Assembly: GCA_028554795.2 (NCBI GenBank)
Contig: CM068824.1
Span: 163,426,130-163,490,129 of the forward strand
Origin: Sinohyriopsis cumingii
Taxonomy: Eukaryota > Mollusca > Bivalvia > Unionida > Unionidae
DNA: 64,000 nucleotides
Direction: 5' to 3'
The position numbers were made by a program, and so were the translations under genes. Shown here one piece after another: positions 12,715 to 22,965 of this stretch. The stretch's first letter is position 1; each line of letters opens with the position of its first letter. The notes under the pieces are model-generated. The model was given only the letters and a program-made list of their open reading frames with translations, ran no database searches and was not told the origin of the DNA.

Positions 12715-13300
12715 CCCCTAGCGACGACTTAACGGGGCAGGAGGTAGTAACCTACTGCCGAGCTCTGTACCGTCATGGTCATGCATGATACACTGAAGTG
12801 GGCGGTATTATAGAAAGGTAGACAGATGTAGTTCTACAATGATACCACATAATCTGGAATATCTAGTTGCACTCCAAAATACAGATAAAACTCATTTTTT
12901 GGACCTGACTTTTTCTACCGAAAATTCGCTAGTGGTCGGATTCCGATTTTGTGTATGGATTTTAGACTTTTTGGTCTCAGATCTAAGGCAAACTGGTATG
13001 AACTGCAAACAGACAGATGAGCCTTTGCAAATAGTAGGATAAGATGGGCATTTGGAGTAAAGAGTGGTCTCCATACAAAAATAATGGCTTCGTTTAGCAA
13101 CAAAAAAAAAAATCCAACTTTTACCCTTCTGCTCATGCGTGAGTCAAATAGCCAATGAAAAACGATGTTTCTAACACAGTTTGGCAGTATGTTATTGAAA
13201 GATCACCGGGGATTTGGTGTTTTCGGATATATTCAGAAATAGCTTTCAAAATGTGTTTCTTACTCGATTTTCAGGCAAAAATGACAAAATGCACCAGGGG
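12715..13300. mobile_element. PiggyBac-like non-autonomous element (TTAA target duplication)
   Basis: TTAA (12711-12714) is followed by CCCCTAGCGACG, and the other end reads GCACCAGGGG followed by TTAA (13301-13304). Piggybac elements duplicate TTAA and start with CCC(C)TAG-like termini (family knowledge). The inverted match extends into the flanks (TTAACACATTAACCCC versus GGGGTTAATATGTTAA). At 586 bp with no ORF resembling a DDD transposase, this is a MITE-type derivative. A near-palindrome GGCAGGAGGTA / ACCTACTGCC sits just inside the left end. CpG content is higher than in the surrounding intron, consistent with a relatively young insertion. Confidence 0.75.
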
Positions 13301-13840
13301 TTAATATGTTAAAATGACATGTTTAAAGCAATAACATCCTGTCAAGACCAGTGGTGCACAATACAGGCACATTGCATATTTGTCAGTAAAGTGGGCAAGA
13401 ATTTGATTACTGTGATTCATATTCTAACCATCTTTTAAGTAACTTTGGTTCATCAGTAATACCCAATAAATTTCATTTTTGTCATTTGCTTACAATTTCA
13501 TTTAACAAGTATTTAATCTGAATGTTTTGAGAAATTTTCTGTACACAGACTGACTTGACTGATTACTGTAGAAAATGCAGTTACAGTCAAAACTCATTAT
13601 CAGATAGTACCTTGAATGTGATGTGTTTGTAAATGGAAACAATTTATTTGAGGTAGACCATTATAGTTTGATTTGCTCATGTATGACCTGTGCTCAGCTG
13701 CATAGACTTAGATTTTATGCAAGCATGATATGCATATCAACATCTGTTCTGTTTGTTCAGCTTATTATTTCAGGTAAATTTCAGTAGATTATGCAACAAA
13801 AAACTTCATACATCCTGAACTGTCCATAGATTATGCAAGC

Positions 13841-14440
13841 CCAAGGCATGGTAGTGGTATTGTATGGGATATAATGCCAAGCATAAGGCATGGTAGTTTT
13901 ATTTTATGGGGTATTATGCCCAAGCCCAAGGTATGGTAGTGGTATTGTATGGGATATAATGCCAAGCATAAGGCATGGTAGTTTTATTTTATGGGGTATT
14001 ATGCCCAAGCCCAAGGCATGGTAGTGGTATTGTATGGGATATAATGCCAAGCATAAGGCATGGTAGTTTTATTTTATGGGGTATTATGCCCAAGCCCAAG
14101 GCATGGTAGTGGTATTGTATGGGATATAATGCCAAGCATAAGGCATGGTAGTTTTATTTTATGGTGTATTATGCCCAAGCCCAAGGCTTAGTAATGTTAT
14201 TGAATGGAGTATAGTGTCAGAACCAAAGGCATAGTAGTGTTATTGTATGGGGCATAATGGCCAAGCCAAAGGCATGGTAGATTTACTGTGTGTAGTATTG
14301 CACCCAAGCTCAAGACTTGGTAGTTTTATTGTATGGGGCATAGTTCCAGAGCCAAAGGCATGATGTGTTATTATATGGGGTATAGTGCACAAGCTAAAGA
14401 CCTGTTAGTAATGCTGTATTGGGTATAGTGCAAAAATCAA
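13841..14440. repeat. 85-bp dimeric tandem repeat with degenerate 42/43-bp tail
   Basis: Four near-identical 85-bp units start at 13841, 13926, 14011 and 14096. Each consists of two related halves: one with AAGGCATGGTAGTGGTATTG and one with AAGGCATGGTAGTTTTATTT. After 14181 the array continues as single diverged 42-43-bp units to about 14440. This shows a monomer that first multiplied, then a dimer that amplified recently. Confidence 0.95.
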
Positions 14441-14817
14441 AGACTTGGGCACTGTACTCCATGATCACATGGAAAAGACATTATTTGACATAATACAGTG
14501 TTGGTGCTTGGCAATAATGGTACCTGCTGAAACAAGTATAATTCCCATAGTTAAGTATATTATGACATAGAAAATGCATTCAGTCCGAAAATAGTTTCCT
14601 GTAGTCAATTGGACCTCAAAAAGGTACTGTGTGAGGTATTAAAAGTTGTTTGCAGTTGGCTCAATATTATGCATGGGCAAAAACAGTATTAAGTCATTTA
14701 AGGAAGCCTGCTTTTATAAAGTCCACTTTTACCGTATAGTTTGAAATGTGTGTGATTTATATTTTTAGTGTAGCTTTAACAATTTTGGTCATATTGCTGT
14801 GATGTCTTTAGTGGGGA

Positions 14818-14892
14818 TGACTTGGCCGGGGTTAAAAACCCATGACCTCCTGCATCAGAGGCAGATGCTCTAACCACTTAGGCCACTGGAAC
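14818..14892 (-). repeat. tRNA-derived SINE head (fragment)
   Basis: Read on the minus strand it begins CCAGTGGCCTAAGTGGTTAG, an A-box-like TGGCCTAAGTGG, and continues through GATGCAGGAGGTCATGGGTT and AACCCC, a degenerate B box. A real tRNA gene is unlikely because no acceptor stem pairing is seen. The start of the plus-strand SINE at 20366 is similar. Confidence 0.6.
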
Positions 14893-15587
14893 AGTTTGCG
14901 TAGTTCGAAATGAGGTGTCACTATATTATGATATCATGAATACATTTTCTGTTTTTCACATCATTGTGTTGTAGCAGCTTGAACTCGGAGGAAGATTGGA
15001 TGTAAAATGATTTGATTGTGATTTTTGTCTCCTATTAAATAATGTTAATTAGCATTTCTTATAAAACTGTAATAATCATTATAACAATTCTGTGAAAGAG
15101 AATGATAAGTAGATGAAAAAAGAAATTCACAATGAAAAGTAGACCTGTCCTTTTTGGAAATCTTTAGTGATTTATGACCTTATCATAAATTTGGCCACAC
15201 AGATTATTTTGTTTTTGAAACTGATGCAATGTTAATAACAGTCATACTAAAATCATTCACTCACCAACATACTCTTTTCTTTGAGCATTCAGTATGAGAT
15301 ATGAATGTATGATCTTCTAACAGTGCAAATTTAATGAATTTTTCATGTTATTTTAGCTGTTATTTTATTTCAAATTAGTGACGAGCTACTTTTCTATGTA
15401 ATGACTGCTACTTAGAAATAGTTATTCAACAAAGAGCAGCCCAAGAAAATGCATTCAAACCTCTAAAATATTATCACAATTCTGGATTGTCTGTACTCTT
15501 AGATGTATAAAATAAAATAGTTTTTAAATTAAAAATAATACCTGATTTATTGTTTGACAATTGGCTAATTATATAGTGCATTTTTAG

Positions 15588-15685
15588 GAGACAGATCAGC
15601 TGAAGTCCAAAAAACATTTGGAGAAGCAGGAGGATGACAGGCATATGGATGAAGAGAAGTTTGAGAGATTTGTACACATCGCAAG
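15588..15685 (+). CDS. TTLL5: TTLL5-like exon C (charged linker)
   Basis: This 98-bp exon lies between a GCATTTTTAG acceptor and a GTAACA donor. It encodes ETDQLKSKKHLEKQEDD followed by a stretch ending EKFERFVHIA, plus two bases of the next codon. Human TTLL5 has ETEQMAEKKSKKK, an acidic run and ENFQEFIRQAS at this point (from memory), so both composition and the terminal F(E/Q)xF(V/I)xxAS motif are conserved. The split serine codon AG|T joins exactly to exon D. The segment is probably a highly charged helix or coiled coil between two conserved blocks. Confidence 0.94.
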
Positions 15686-17730
15686 GTAACATCTGAAATA
15701 ATTTGTAGCAGTATGTGTGTTTTTCAGACAAGTCTAACTTTCTACAGAAAAGAAAGAGGTTTTTTTAGTTTTTTTATATATAAATTTAACTTAGTAGACC
15801 TTGTCCTTTTTGTTCATTAAAATGGTTGTACATAGGTATAATCTTTTCCTACAATAATGTGATTGAAGTGTCTGTGTTAGATTCTGTGTTAAAGTTTTGT
15901 GTCTGAGTATTTGCTAGTCATATACAACAGCTTGGTTTGCAGGTGATACTGCATTTTATGGAATCCCTAAGCTTTAATACAGAGATAGCATTGTATCCTC
16001 TGTCTGTCTGTCTGACCATACATTTATTATTATGTCTGTCAGTAAATATGTCTCCTAATAAACTGCTGGTTCACAGTTTACTAAACTTGGCAGATTGATG
16101 ACCATATGAGATCCATCTGTGAGTTGGGTCCGATATGTCCCTGGAAGGTCAGATACACAATAAGTTCAGTTACATTGATAATTTTTCATTATGTTTTTAC
16201 CAAAATTTATACACGAAATCTTGGTAGCAAGACACATGTGTAACATTTGGGGCAATGGCCCCTTGGTAATCGTCCAGAGCAGGGTGGGTGATATGTAATA
16301 GGAAGGGTGGGGATTTACCATGGTCAACTACAGAAGTAATTGTGTTTGCTTAGATTGAGATTAATCAAGTATATTTTTTTGCAATATGCCAAGGAATTAG
16401 TGTTCACTTTTGAAATGTCTCTGCTCTGGTAGTTGATTGTTCAAAGAATAGTTGTCAGATTTCTATTTTGACTCAAGTTCACAAAGAATGTTTTGCCAAT
16501 CTAAGGCTGTCACACCAATAGTAAAATAAGGACAGCCATGTATGTTGATGCGGAAGAAGAAAGCAAGCTTTGATCCCCCCGGTGTCTGAAATGAAGTAAT
16601 TGCCACCCAATTACCTGACATGGTATGAACTCAACCTATACGACAAGAAAATAGGAACATATTATGATTTGTTTAGCTAGCTCTTGAAATATGTATTTGT
16701 CTTTGCGATTACTGCACTCCATCAATGATTTGATGAATAGTTTCACAACATGTATATTACTGATTGTTGTGACTGGCAAGGCTGAGAATCTTGTGACAAA
16801 TAAACAGTCAATAATGGCAAGTCCAACTCACAGTATTTAGTTTCTTGATGCATCAACTCACATCATCAATAAATTGATAGACAGTGATGGCAAGTCCCAT
16901 TCCTAATGTATGGTGCCTTGATGCATTCCACTCACATCATCTATAATAATAGACAAGAATGGCAAGTCCTATTCCTAATGTACAGTGCCTTGATGCATTC
17001 CACTCACATCATCTATAAATAATAGACAAGAATGGCAAGTCCTGTTCCTAATGTACAGTGCCTTGATGCATTCCACTCAAATCGTCTACAAAATAATAGA
17101 CAAGGATGGCAAGTTCCACTCCTAAAAAGTACAGTGCCTTGATGCATTCCACTCAAATCATCTACAAATAATAGACAAGAATGGCAAGTCCCACTCCTAA
17201 AAAGTACAGTCCCTTGATGCATCAACTCACATTATGTGCATGTCACATAAGGTTATCTCCCTTTACCATTCATACAACAATACAAAATATTTTACATTTA
17301 TATTGGTGAGGGTTCTCCATAAATATTCTCTTGTCATTGCTGCCATAACTCATTTATCTTGAATCAGATAATCTGCATTACTTTCTAGCCAATAAAATGC
17401 AGGTACAATGAAAGAAAGTCTGTTGTTAAATAATAATTCAAGTTCAGTTTTTAACATATTTTAATAATATTTAATAGAGTTTTTGTGACTTAGATGCACA
17501 TTAAGTCAACCCTATTCATCTTATTGTTGACTAAATGTTACACCATGGAAGATGCATTCCTTACCTACTGTAACAGTCCAGTATTTTTTTTATATCAAAT
17601 CTTTGAGTAGGAAGATGAGTAATTAGAATAATAATTATTTTTAATGTAAATGTTAAAATCAATAGAAATTATAAAGTGATAATTCACTGTATAATTACCG
17701 GATCAGATGTATTAATTTGGATATTTTTAG
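15686..17730 (+). other. Intron between exons C and D (2.0 kb)
   Basis: The intron contains the approximately 73-bp tandem repeat (16800-17240). The rest is AT-rich with no exon or transposon ends that I recognise. It ends in ATATTTTTAG. Confidence 0.85.
16800..17240. repeat. Approximately 73-bp tandem repeat, 6 copies
   Basis: GGCAAGT(C/T)C occurs at 16816, 16888, 16961, 17034, 17108 and 17183, each followed by CCTTGATGCATTCCACTCA-like sequence and an ATAATAGACA tail. Spacings are 72-75 bp, so unlike the 28-bp array this one has accumulated small indels. Confidence 0.93.
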
Positions 17731-18101
17731 TGAGGGAGAACTGGAGGAAGTTTTGACAACCTATACTAAGATAAACAAGTCTGCTAGCATCTTCTTGGGT
17801 GGAAACCCCAAATCATCATCCAGTGGAGAAAACCAGGCATCCAATCAGGCATCAAGTTCAACCAATTCAGCTGCAGCCACCAATTCAGCAGCAACATCCA
17901 ATTCAAGAGCAGCATACAATTCAGCAACAGCAGCCAACTCAACAGCAGCAGCCCAAAGTACCACCACAACTACTACTGCAAAACAGAACAATCCCATCTC
18001 TGCCACCAAAACTGAGCAACCACACAGAAGACAAGAGAATGCATCAGAGGCTTCAGATGCCCCACCAAAAACCATCACAGGATGGGAAGATGTGCCAAAA
18101 G
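17731..18101 (+). CDS. TTLL5: TTLL5-like exon D (ELEEVLT block plus Ala/Ser/Thr/Asn-rich tract)
   Basis: This 371-bp exon begins with the last base of the split serine, giving SEGELEEVLTTYTKINKSAS and then IFLGG. It closely matches [25 protein letters not shown] of vertebrate TTLL5 (family knowledge). About 70 residues rich in Ser, Asn, Ala, Thr and Gln follow, including a six-threonine run, then a charged KTEQPHRRQE stretch and TITGWEDVPK. The low-complexity part comes from an imperfect (CAG/CAA/TCA) tract; read one base later it would be polyglutamine. It is probably a disordered linker that evolves by slippage. The exon ends in phase 1 at AAAAG|GTAGAA. Confidence 0.92.
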
Positions 18102-19792
18102 GTAGAACCTATTCTCTTAGAGTTTAAATTGTTAGAAATGTTACAGAAAAACAGCATTTAGATCCAGGTTATGAACAAATAATTTATTTTGTTATGAACA
18201 TGTGGTGTTATGAACTTGAATATTGTGCTAAACAAAGAGATAGAAGCTTAGATCTTGCATGACATTGATAGTAAGTATGGTGTGTGCTTTTTTATGGTAT
18301 GCCACTATATTATATGTTGGTATTGGGTGATTGCTGCTTTTGCTTTCAAAATTATAGAAAAGATTGAAAATTAGGAGTGGAATAGGTTTGCAGTATTTGG
18401 TAATGGAGGCCTTGAGATTTACATTTTTCATCCACCTAACATGCATGAGGTTTAAAAGTCACACTTGTGCTGCTTTTGTTGTCAACAAAACAAAATGATA
18501 AAACATTTTCAATCTCGTTTATGTTGGGAACATCAATGCAGGCATTAGAGATTCAGATAAGCCACATAGAATTTAAGAAAACTATATACTCAGAAGTTTC
18601 ATAAGAAAATTATTATTAGATTATTTTCATATAATAAAATATGTAGTCAAAAGCATAATATTTTGTAGTGTAATTATTTTGATAAGAAATAGCAGGAAAT
18701 ATCACTTTTATCTATCAGAATAATTGTAAATTAACAATTGTATTAGCACTAGTTGACTGCTTAGAATATATCTGTATTTTGCATTAGTTGAATGCTTAGA
18801 ATATATCCATAGCAAATACACCTCTGCCTTAACTCGTGCACAATGGGGTCCACAAACACAGACTGCACTATAAGCAATGGCACAAGTTACTGAAGGACCT
18901 CCAAAAAATTGAAAAATCTGCTTACTTATACATTGAGAAAACTGGGTGGGTGGGTAGGGAACTGGGCTGTTTAATGACTGAATCTTCATTTAACAATCAC
19001 ATCAATAATAATTGTTAATAATGTGCTTTTTCTAATGAAGTTGTTCATTATTCTGTGTAAATAACATTTTCAAAATGTCCAACATGTGAAAGATCATTCC
19101 ATCTGGTTTCAACAGCCATCACATGTGAGCAAAACCATCTGTGTGTTATGTCACTGCTTTTTCTTTTGTTGATTAGTATGGTTACCAGAGTGGTATTTAA
19201 AAGCATACTACCAAGTTGGGAGTCCACATAGTCAGGAACTAGACTATCTGTTGATAAACCACCAAAGAAGATTCCTTTTTTTCAAAACTTAGCGACATTT
19301 ATATCGTGAGATAATCTCCTACGTCAAAACTCAATTTTTGTATTGTTCACTTAGTACATTATTGATGTCGCAATTTCATTAAAGTAATAGTGAAACTTCT
19401 GATCATCTTGAGAATATCTCTGAGTGCCATTTCAGGAATTCTCTGAAACTCGCTTGCCCACAATATTCCATATATGAAGTATTCGTTTCATTTGGTTGCC
19501 TTGTTATCTTTAATGACAATTATGAATGAGTTGGTTAATTTAAGGTAGTTTATATTGCATACACAATAACATTTATAATAGTGTTCAATTGATCAACTGA
19601 AGTGAGTTCACCAGACATATGACTGGGGCCAGTAGATTTTAAGTGTGTAGGCTTTGCATGCCTTTTAACTTTTTTGATTCCATCTCCTTTGTTTGATTCA
19701 AAAGACATAATTACTGTGATAATACAAAGTAGGCCTGCTTTTAATTCAGTATAACAATAAAACAAATACTTCTGCAAGTTAATTATCAAAAC

Positions 19793-20010
19793 ACGGTCGG
19801 CACTTAATTAGGTTCTCAGAGAAACGCTTGCGGACATAGCTGTTGCGGTAGATTGACACATTTTACATTTAAATACACATTGCATTATGATGATTACATT
19901 CAAAGAGGAACTAAATGATAAAATTAAAACACAAATTTCACTTAATAGAAATTATTTAATTGGCATTCAAATATTAATGTACTGCCTACACTAGGCATAA
20001 GTAACATTTT
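19793..20010. repeat. Dispersed repeat, copy 1 (related to 44735-44960)
   Basis: The sequence shares an ordered series of phrases with 44735-44960: GCACTTAATTAGGTTCTC versus GCACTTAATCAGGTTCAC, then TGACACATTTTACAT versus TGACTCATTTTACAT, ATGATTACATT, ATTCACTT and AACATTTTCA(C/T)TGA. Overall identity looks moderate. Family and boundaries are unknown. Confidence 0.6.
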
Positions 20011-20365
20011 CACTGATTGAAATTTCATTGAATATCTTTAATTACGGTTTACTAAGAATGTCATTTGGAAAGAAAATGTAACCAATTATGACTTCCTATT
20101 AAAAGTTGATAATTTCAAAATGATTAAATTTCCACGTCATATCTACTGTTTTCGAACATAAAACAAGCAATATATCAGTGTTTCAGTTACCACTTTTGAT
20201 CACAATTTTTTTTTTCAAGTTTAAAAAATTGGGATCAGTTTTTGGGAGGTATTTTCTGATTTTAAAAAAAATGGGATCTACACCTGAGCCTGTGTTATAA
20301 GCAGGTTTGTGAGTTATCAGGGCATGAGTTATCGAGGGAGTGGTGTACAAGGTTTCAGAATGATA

Positions 20366-20602
20366 TAGGGCCCGGGTTGACCAAGTGGCCTAAATCACGT
20401 GCCTTAATCAATGACTGCCAGCTCACCTCTTTCTGCATGGGTTTGAGTCTCTGGCTTGGTCTACGTGGGTATGTGAGAAAGCTTGCCAGTAGCTTCCTGT
20501 GAACTGATGGTTCTTCCCTGGGTTCATCCTCCACCAGTTATACTGGCCGCTGTGTATAGTCTATCATGTGCTGAAGAAAGTCAACAATATTAATAATAAT
20601 TA
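20366..20602 (+). mobile_element. tRNA-headed SINE
   Basis: The head reads TTGACCAAGTGGCCTAAATC with an A-box-like core, and CATGGGTTTGAGTCTCTG about 75 bp later resembles a B box. The body includes TTCCCTGGGTTCATCCTCCA and TATACTGGCCGCTGTGTATA, resembling tRNA-SINE bodies common in mollusc genomes (recalled, not searched). It ends in an AATATTAATAATAATTA tail. No target duplication is obvious. Confidence 0.65.
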
Positions 20603-20892
20603 GAGTGCAGTATTTTTTGAAACTTTCCCTTAAAAATAATTTTGTCCCTCTTAATCAGGAATAAATAAATATTTCTTAATCTGACCAGTTAATCCTGTAT
20701 AATCCTGTATCTGTCACATTTAAGAGAAGAAAAAAAATGAAGAGCCAATTTTTATGATATTTGTGTGGTTATTGCACAAACAATTGCACAGTGAATGGTA
20801 TGGTTTAAGGTGATAGTTCATAGTTACTTAGCACTTAGGTTTTTTGTAGCTGATGCTTGCACTTTACTAATCTCCGTTTCCACACATAACAG

Positions 20893-21108
20893 TGATTTAC
20901 AGTGTACCAAAGGCCAGCAGTGATGGGCGACCTAGTGGGAGCCTTGCCGGAACAATGCAACCTCACTTTGTTCCCACATCGATGCGCACAGGGACAAGCC
21001 AGTACAATTCCTCAGCCTCCTCTTTTGCCTCAGCTGTTCAGATTTATACACAGAAACTAACTACCCTAGCAAGGCCACGCTCTGCCTCAGCTGGGGGTTC
21101 TAAGACAG
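20893..21108 (+). CDS. TTLL5: TTLL5-like exon E (SFxSAxxIYxQKL block)
   Basis: This 216-bp exon supplies the last two bases of a valine codon and reads VIYSVPKASSDGRPSGSLAG, then MQPHFVPTSMRTGTSQYNSS, then SSFASAVQIYTQKLTTLARP with RSASAGGSKT. Vertebrate TTLL5 has [23 protein letters not shown] in the equivalent place (from memory), an unusual motif that supports orthology. The acceptor is TAACAG at 20887-20892. A second AG at 20902 would break the frame and is rejected. The donor is ACAG|GTACAG, and the exon ends in phase 1. The Ser/Arg/Pro-rich context suggests a disordered, basic tail segment. Confidence 0.93.
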
Positions 21109-21570
21109 GTACAGTTTTTTCCAAAGGTTACAAAGGATAAGATAAGGAAGATGTTAGTGTCATTAAAATTTTTTGAAGTTTTGAGCAATCAGAATATTCT
21201 GTTTTTGCCATGAATTCATTTTCGTTCTGTATGAAAGTTAGGTGAAAAATAATGCTGCTGCTGATAGTTGTAATAATAATAATGATAATAATAATAATAA
21301 TAGTTATTATTGTTATTATTATTATTATTTAATAATGTTAATAACCCGGTATGTTGATTATAGATAATATCCTTTATATTTATTTGAATACAGGTTTTAG
21401 GTAAATAAAATTGTTTTCAGGTATTAATAAATTTAATAATAATTGTACATGCAGTTAAGTTCATACAAAGAAGTTTGTTAAATAGGAAATCTAAGTACAA
21501 TAAAAAGTGTCCCTAAACAAGCTATAGCCAAGCTTAAGTTTTGGCCATTTTTAATGTGGTAACTACAGTA

Positions 21571-22076
21571 AAGAGCATTTATTAGTATTAGAATGGCTGT
21601 ATCTGGATGTGACCAGTCTGCAGAGCATTTATTAGTATTAGAATGGCTGTATCTGGATGTGACCAGTCAGCATAGCATTTATTAGTATTAGAATGGCTGT
21701 ATCTGGATGTGACCAGTCTGCAGAGCATTTATTAGTATTAGAATGGCTGAATCTGGATGTGACCAGTCTGCAGAGCATTTATTAGTATTAGAATGGCTGT
21801 ATCTGGATGTGACCAGTCTGCAGAGCATTTATTAGTATTAGAATGGCTGAATCTGGATGTTACCAGTCTGCAGAGCATTTATTAGTATTAGAATGGCTGT
21901 ATCTGGATGTGACCAGTCTACAGAGCATTTATTAGTATTAGAATGGCTGTATCTGTATGTGACCAGTCAGCAGAGCATTTATTAGTATTAGAATGGCTGT
22001 ATCTGGCTGTGACCAGTCTGCAGAGCATTTATTAGTATTAGAATGACTGTATCTGGATGTGACCAGTCTGCAGAGC
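21571..22076. repeat. 50-bp tandem repeat, 10 copies
   Basis: Units start every 50 bp from 21571 to 22021 (AGAGCATTTATTAGTATTAG, AATGGCTGTATCTGGATGTG, ACCAGTCTG). There are no indels and only scattered single-base changes. The array ends mid-unit at 22076. Near-identity implies recent amplification. Confidence 0.97.
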
Positions 22077-22744
22077 AAGCAAGGTTACAGAGGAGTTACT
22101 TTAGGAAAGTTCATGTACAACAGAAACACATTTTCAGATACTGGAAGCCTGTACACAGTTAGTTTAGATTTTTCATAGCATAAATAAATAGTTCATTCTT
22201 AAAATGGAAACATTTTTCCAATAGCACTGTTGGACATTGTTTAAGTGTTTATTTTGAGAGAAAAATGCCTTTTGAAATTAGAAGGATTTTTTAAACAAGT
22301 TTGAAAAAACTCTAGCCGGTTAGAGAGAGTTAGAGTTAGAGTTCTATGATGAAATATTTTTACTCTCATTTACAGGGTTTGCTTGCTCTCAAAATTTTCA
22401 TAGACATGGTAACTGTTAAAATTGATATTTATGATTAATATTTTGTACACATCTTAGTCATTTACATTTGTTTTGAGCCATACCCAAAGTCCTGTCTCTT
22501 ACATTCTCATATCTCCTCTCTGTCCAAAATTTAGTTTTTTGGCACATAATTTTGGCTACATTGAAAACGCTTGATAATGTACATGAAAAGTTACATTTAC
22601 TAAAGTATATTTGCCCAGTTTATAGAAATGTTGTCACAGAGGAAAATAAAATGTTCGCCTGGAATATGGGGTGGGGGATATTACACATCTGTGCTACAAG
22701 GGCACAAGAAGTAAATATGTAATTCCAGTACCTATCTTCACATG

Positions 22745-22965
22745 ATGGTAACAGAGGTTCAGGTTTTAAATAGGACTTCGAATATATCAAATGGTAACAT
22801 GACGATGACAGGCTCAGATCTTAAATAGGGCTTCGAATATATCCGATGGTAACATGACGATGACTGGCTCAGATCTTAAATAGGGCTTCGAATATATCAG
22901 ATGGTAACTTGACGATGACAGGCTCAGATCTTAAATAGAGCTCTGAATATATGAAATGGCAAAAT
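22745..22965. repeat. 55-bp tandem repeat, about 4 copies
   Basis: ATGGTAAC-type starts occur at 22745, 22791, 22846, 22901 and 22956. Units contain GACGATGACAGGCTCAGATC and TTCGAATATATC. The first unit is shortened to 46 bp. Confidence 0.9.

Larger units (their letters stand above)
5383..15587 (+). other. Intron between exons B and C (10.2 kb)
   Basis: A long intron with no supported exon. It contains a double-hairpin element (7232-7446), diverged repeats with TTTGGTACA and AAGGTCAAGGTCA motifs (8450-9270), an approximately 41-bp degenerate tandem repeat (about 9735-9880), a (GT)n tract near 10190, a piggyBac-like TTAA element (12715-13300), an 85-bp dimeric satellite (13841-14440) and a tRNA-derived SINE head in reverse orientation (14818-14892). 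The stretches 5400-7230 and 10210-12700 show nothing recognisable beyond AT-rich intronic sequence. Confidence 0.8.
18102..20892 (+). other. Intron between exons D and E (2.8 kb)
   Basis: The intron contains a 37-bp direct duplication near 18755-18820 (GACTGCTTAGAATATAT-type), a dispersed repeat (19793-20010) and a plus-strand tRNA-headed SINE (20366-20602). It ends in TTTCCACACATAACAG. No further exon is supported. Confidence 0.8.

Noticed and set aside
17013-17225. Minus-strand ORF with repeated MHQGTVLFRSGTCH units
   Set aside because: It is the translation of the 73-bp tandem repeat; the internal repetition reflects the DNA array.
17784-18161. Overlapping leucine-rich (minus) and glutamine-rich (+1) ORFs over exon D
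   Set aside because: They are other-frame readings of the low-complexity coding tract. The exon's phase with both neighbours fixes the Ala/Ser/Thr frame.
20893-20902. Alternative acceptor TTTACAG at 20902 for exon E
   Set aside because: It would shift the frame and lose the SFxSAxxIYxQKL reading.
21571-22076. Regularly spaced repeats reminiscent of a CRISPR array
   Set aside because: Units are contiguous 50-bp tandem copies with no unique spacers, and the context is a eukaryotic intron.
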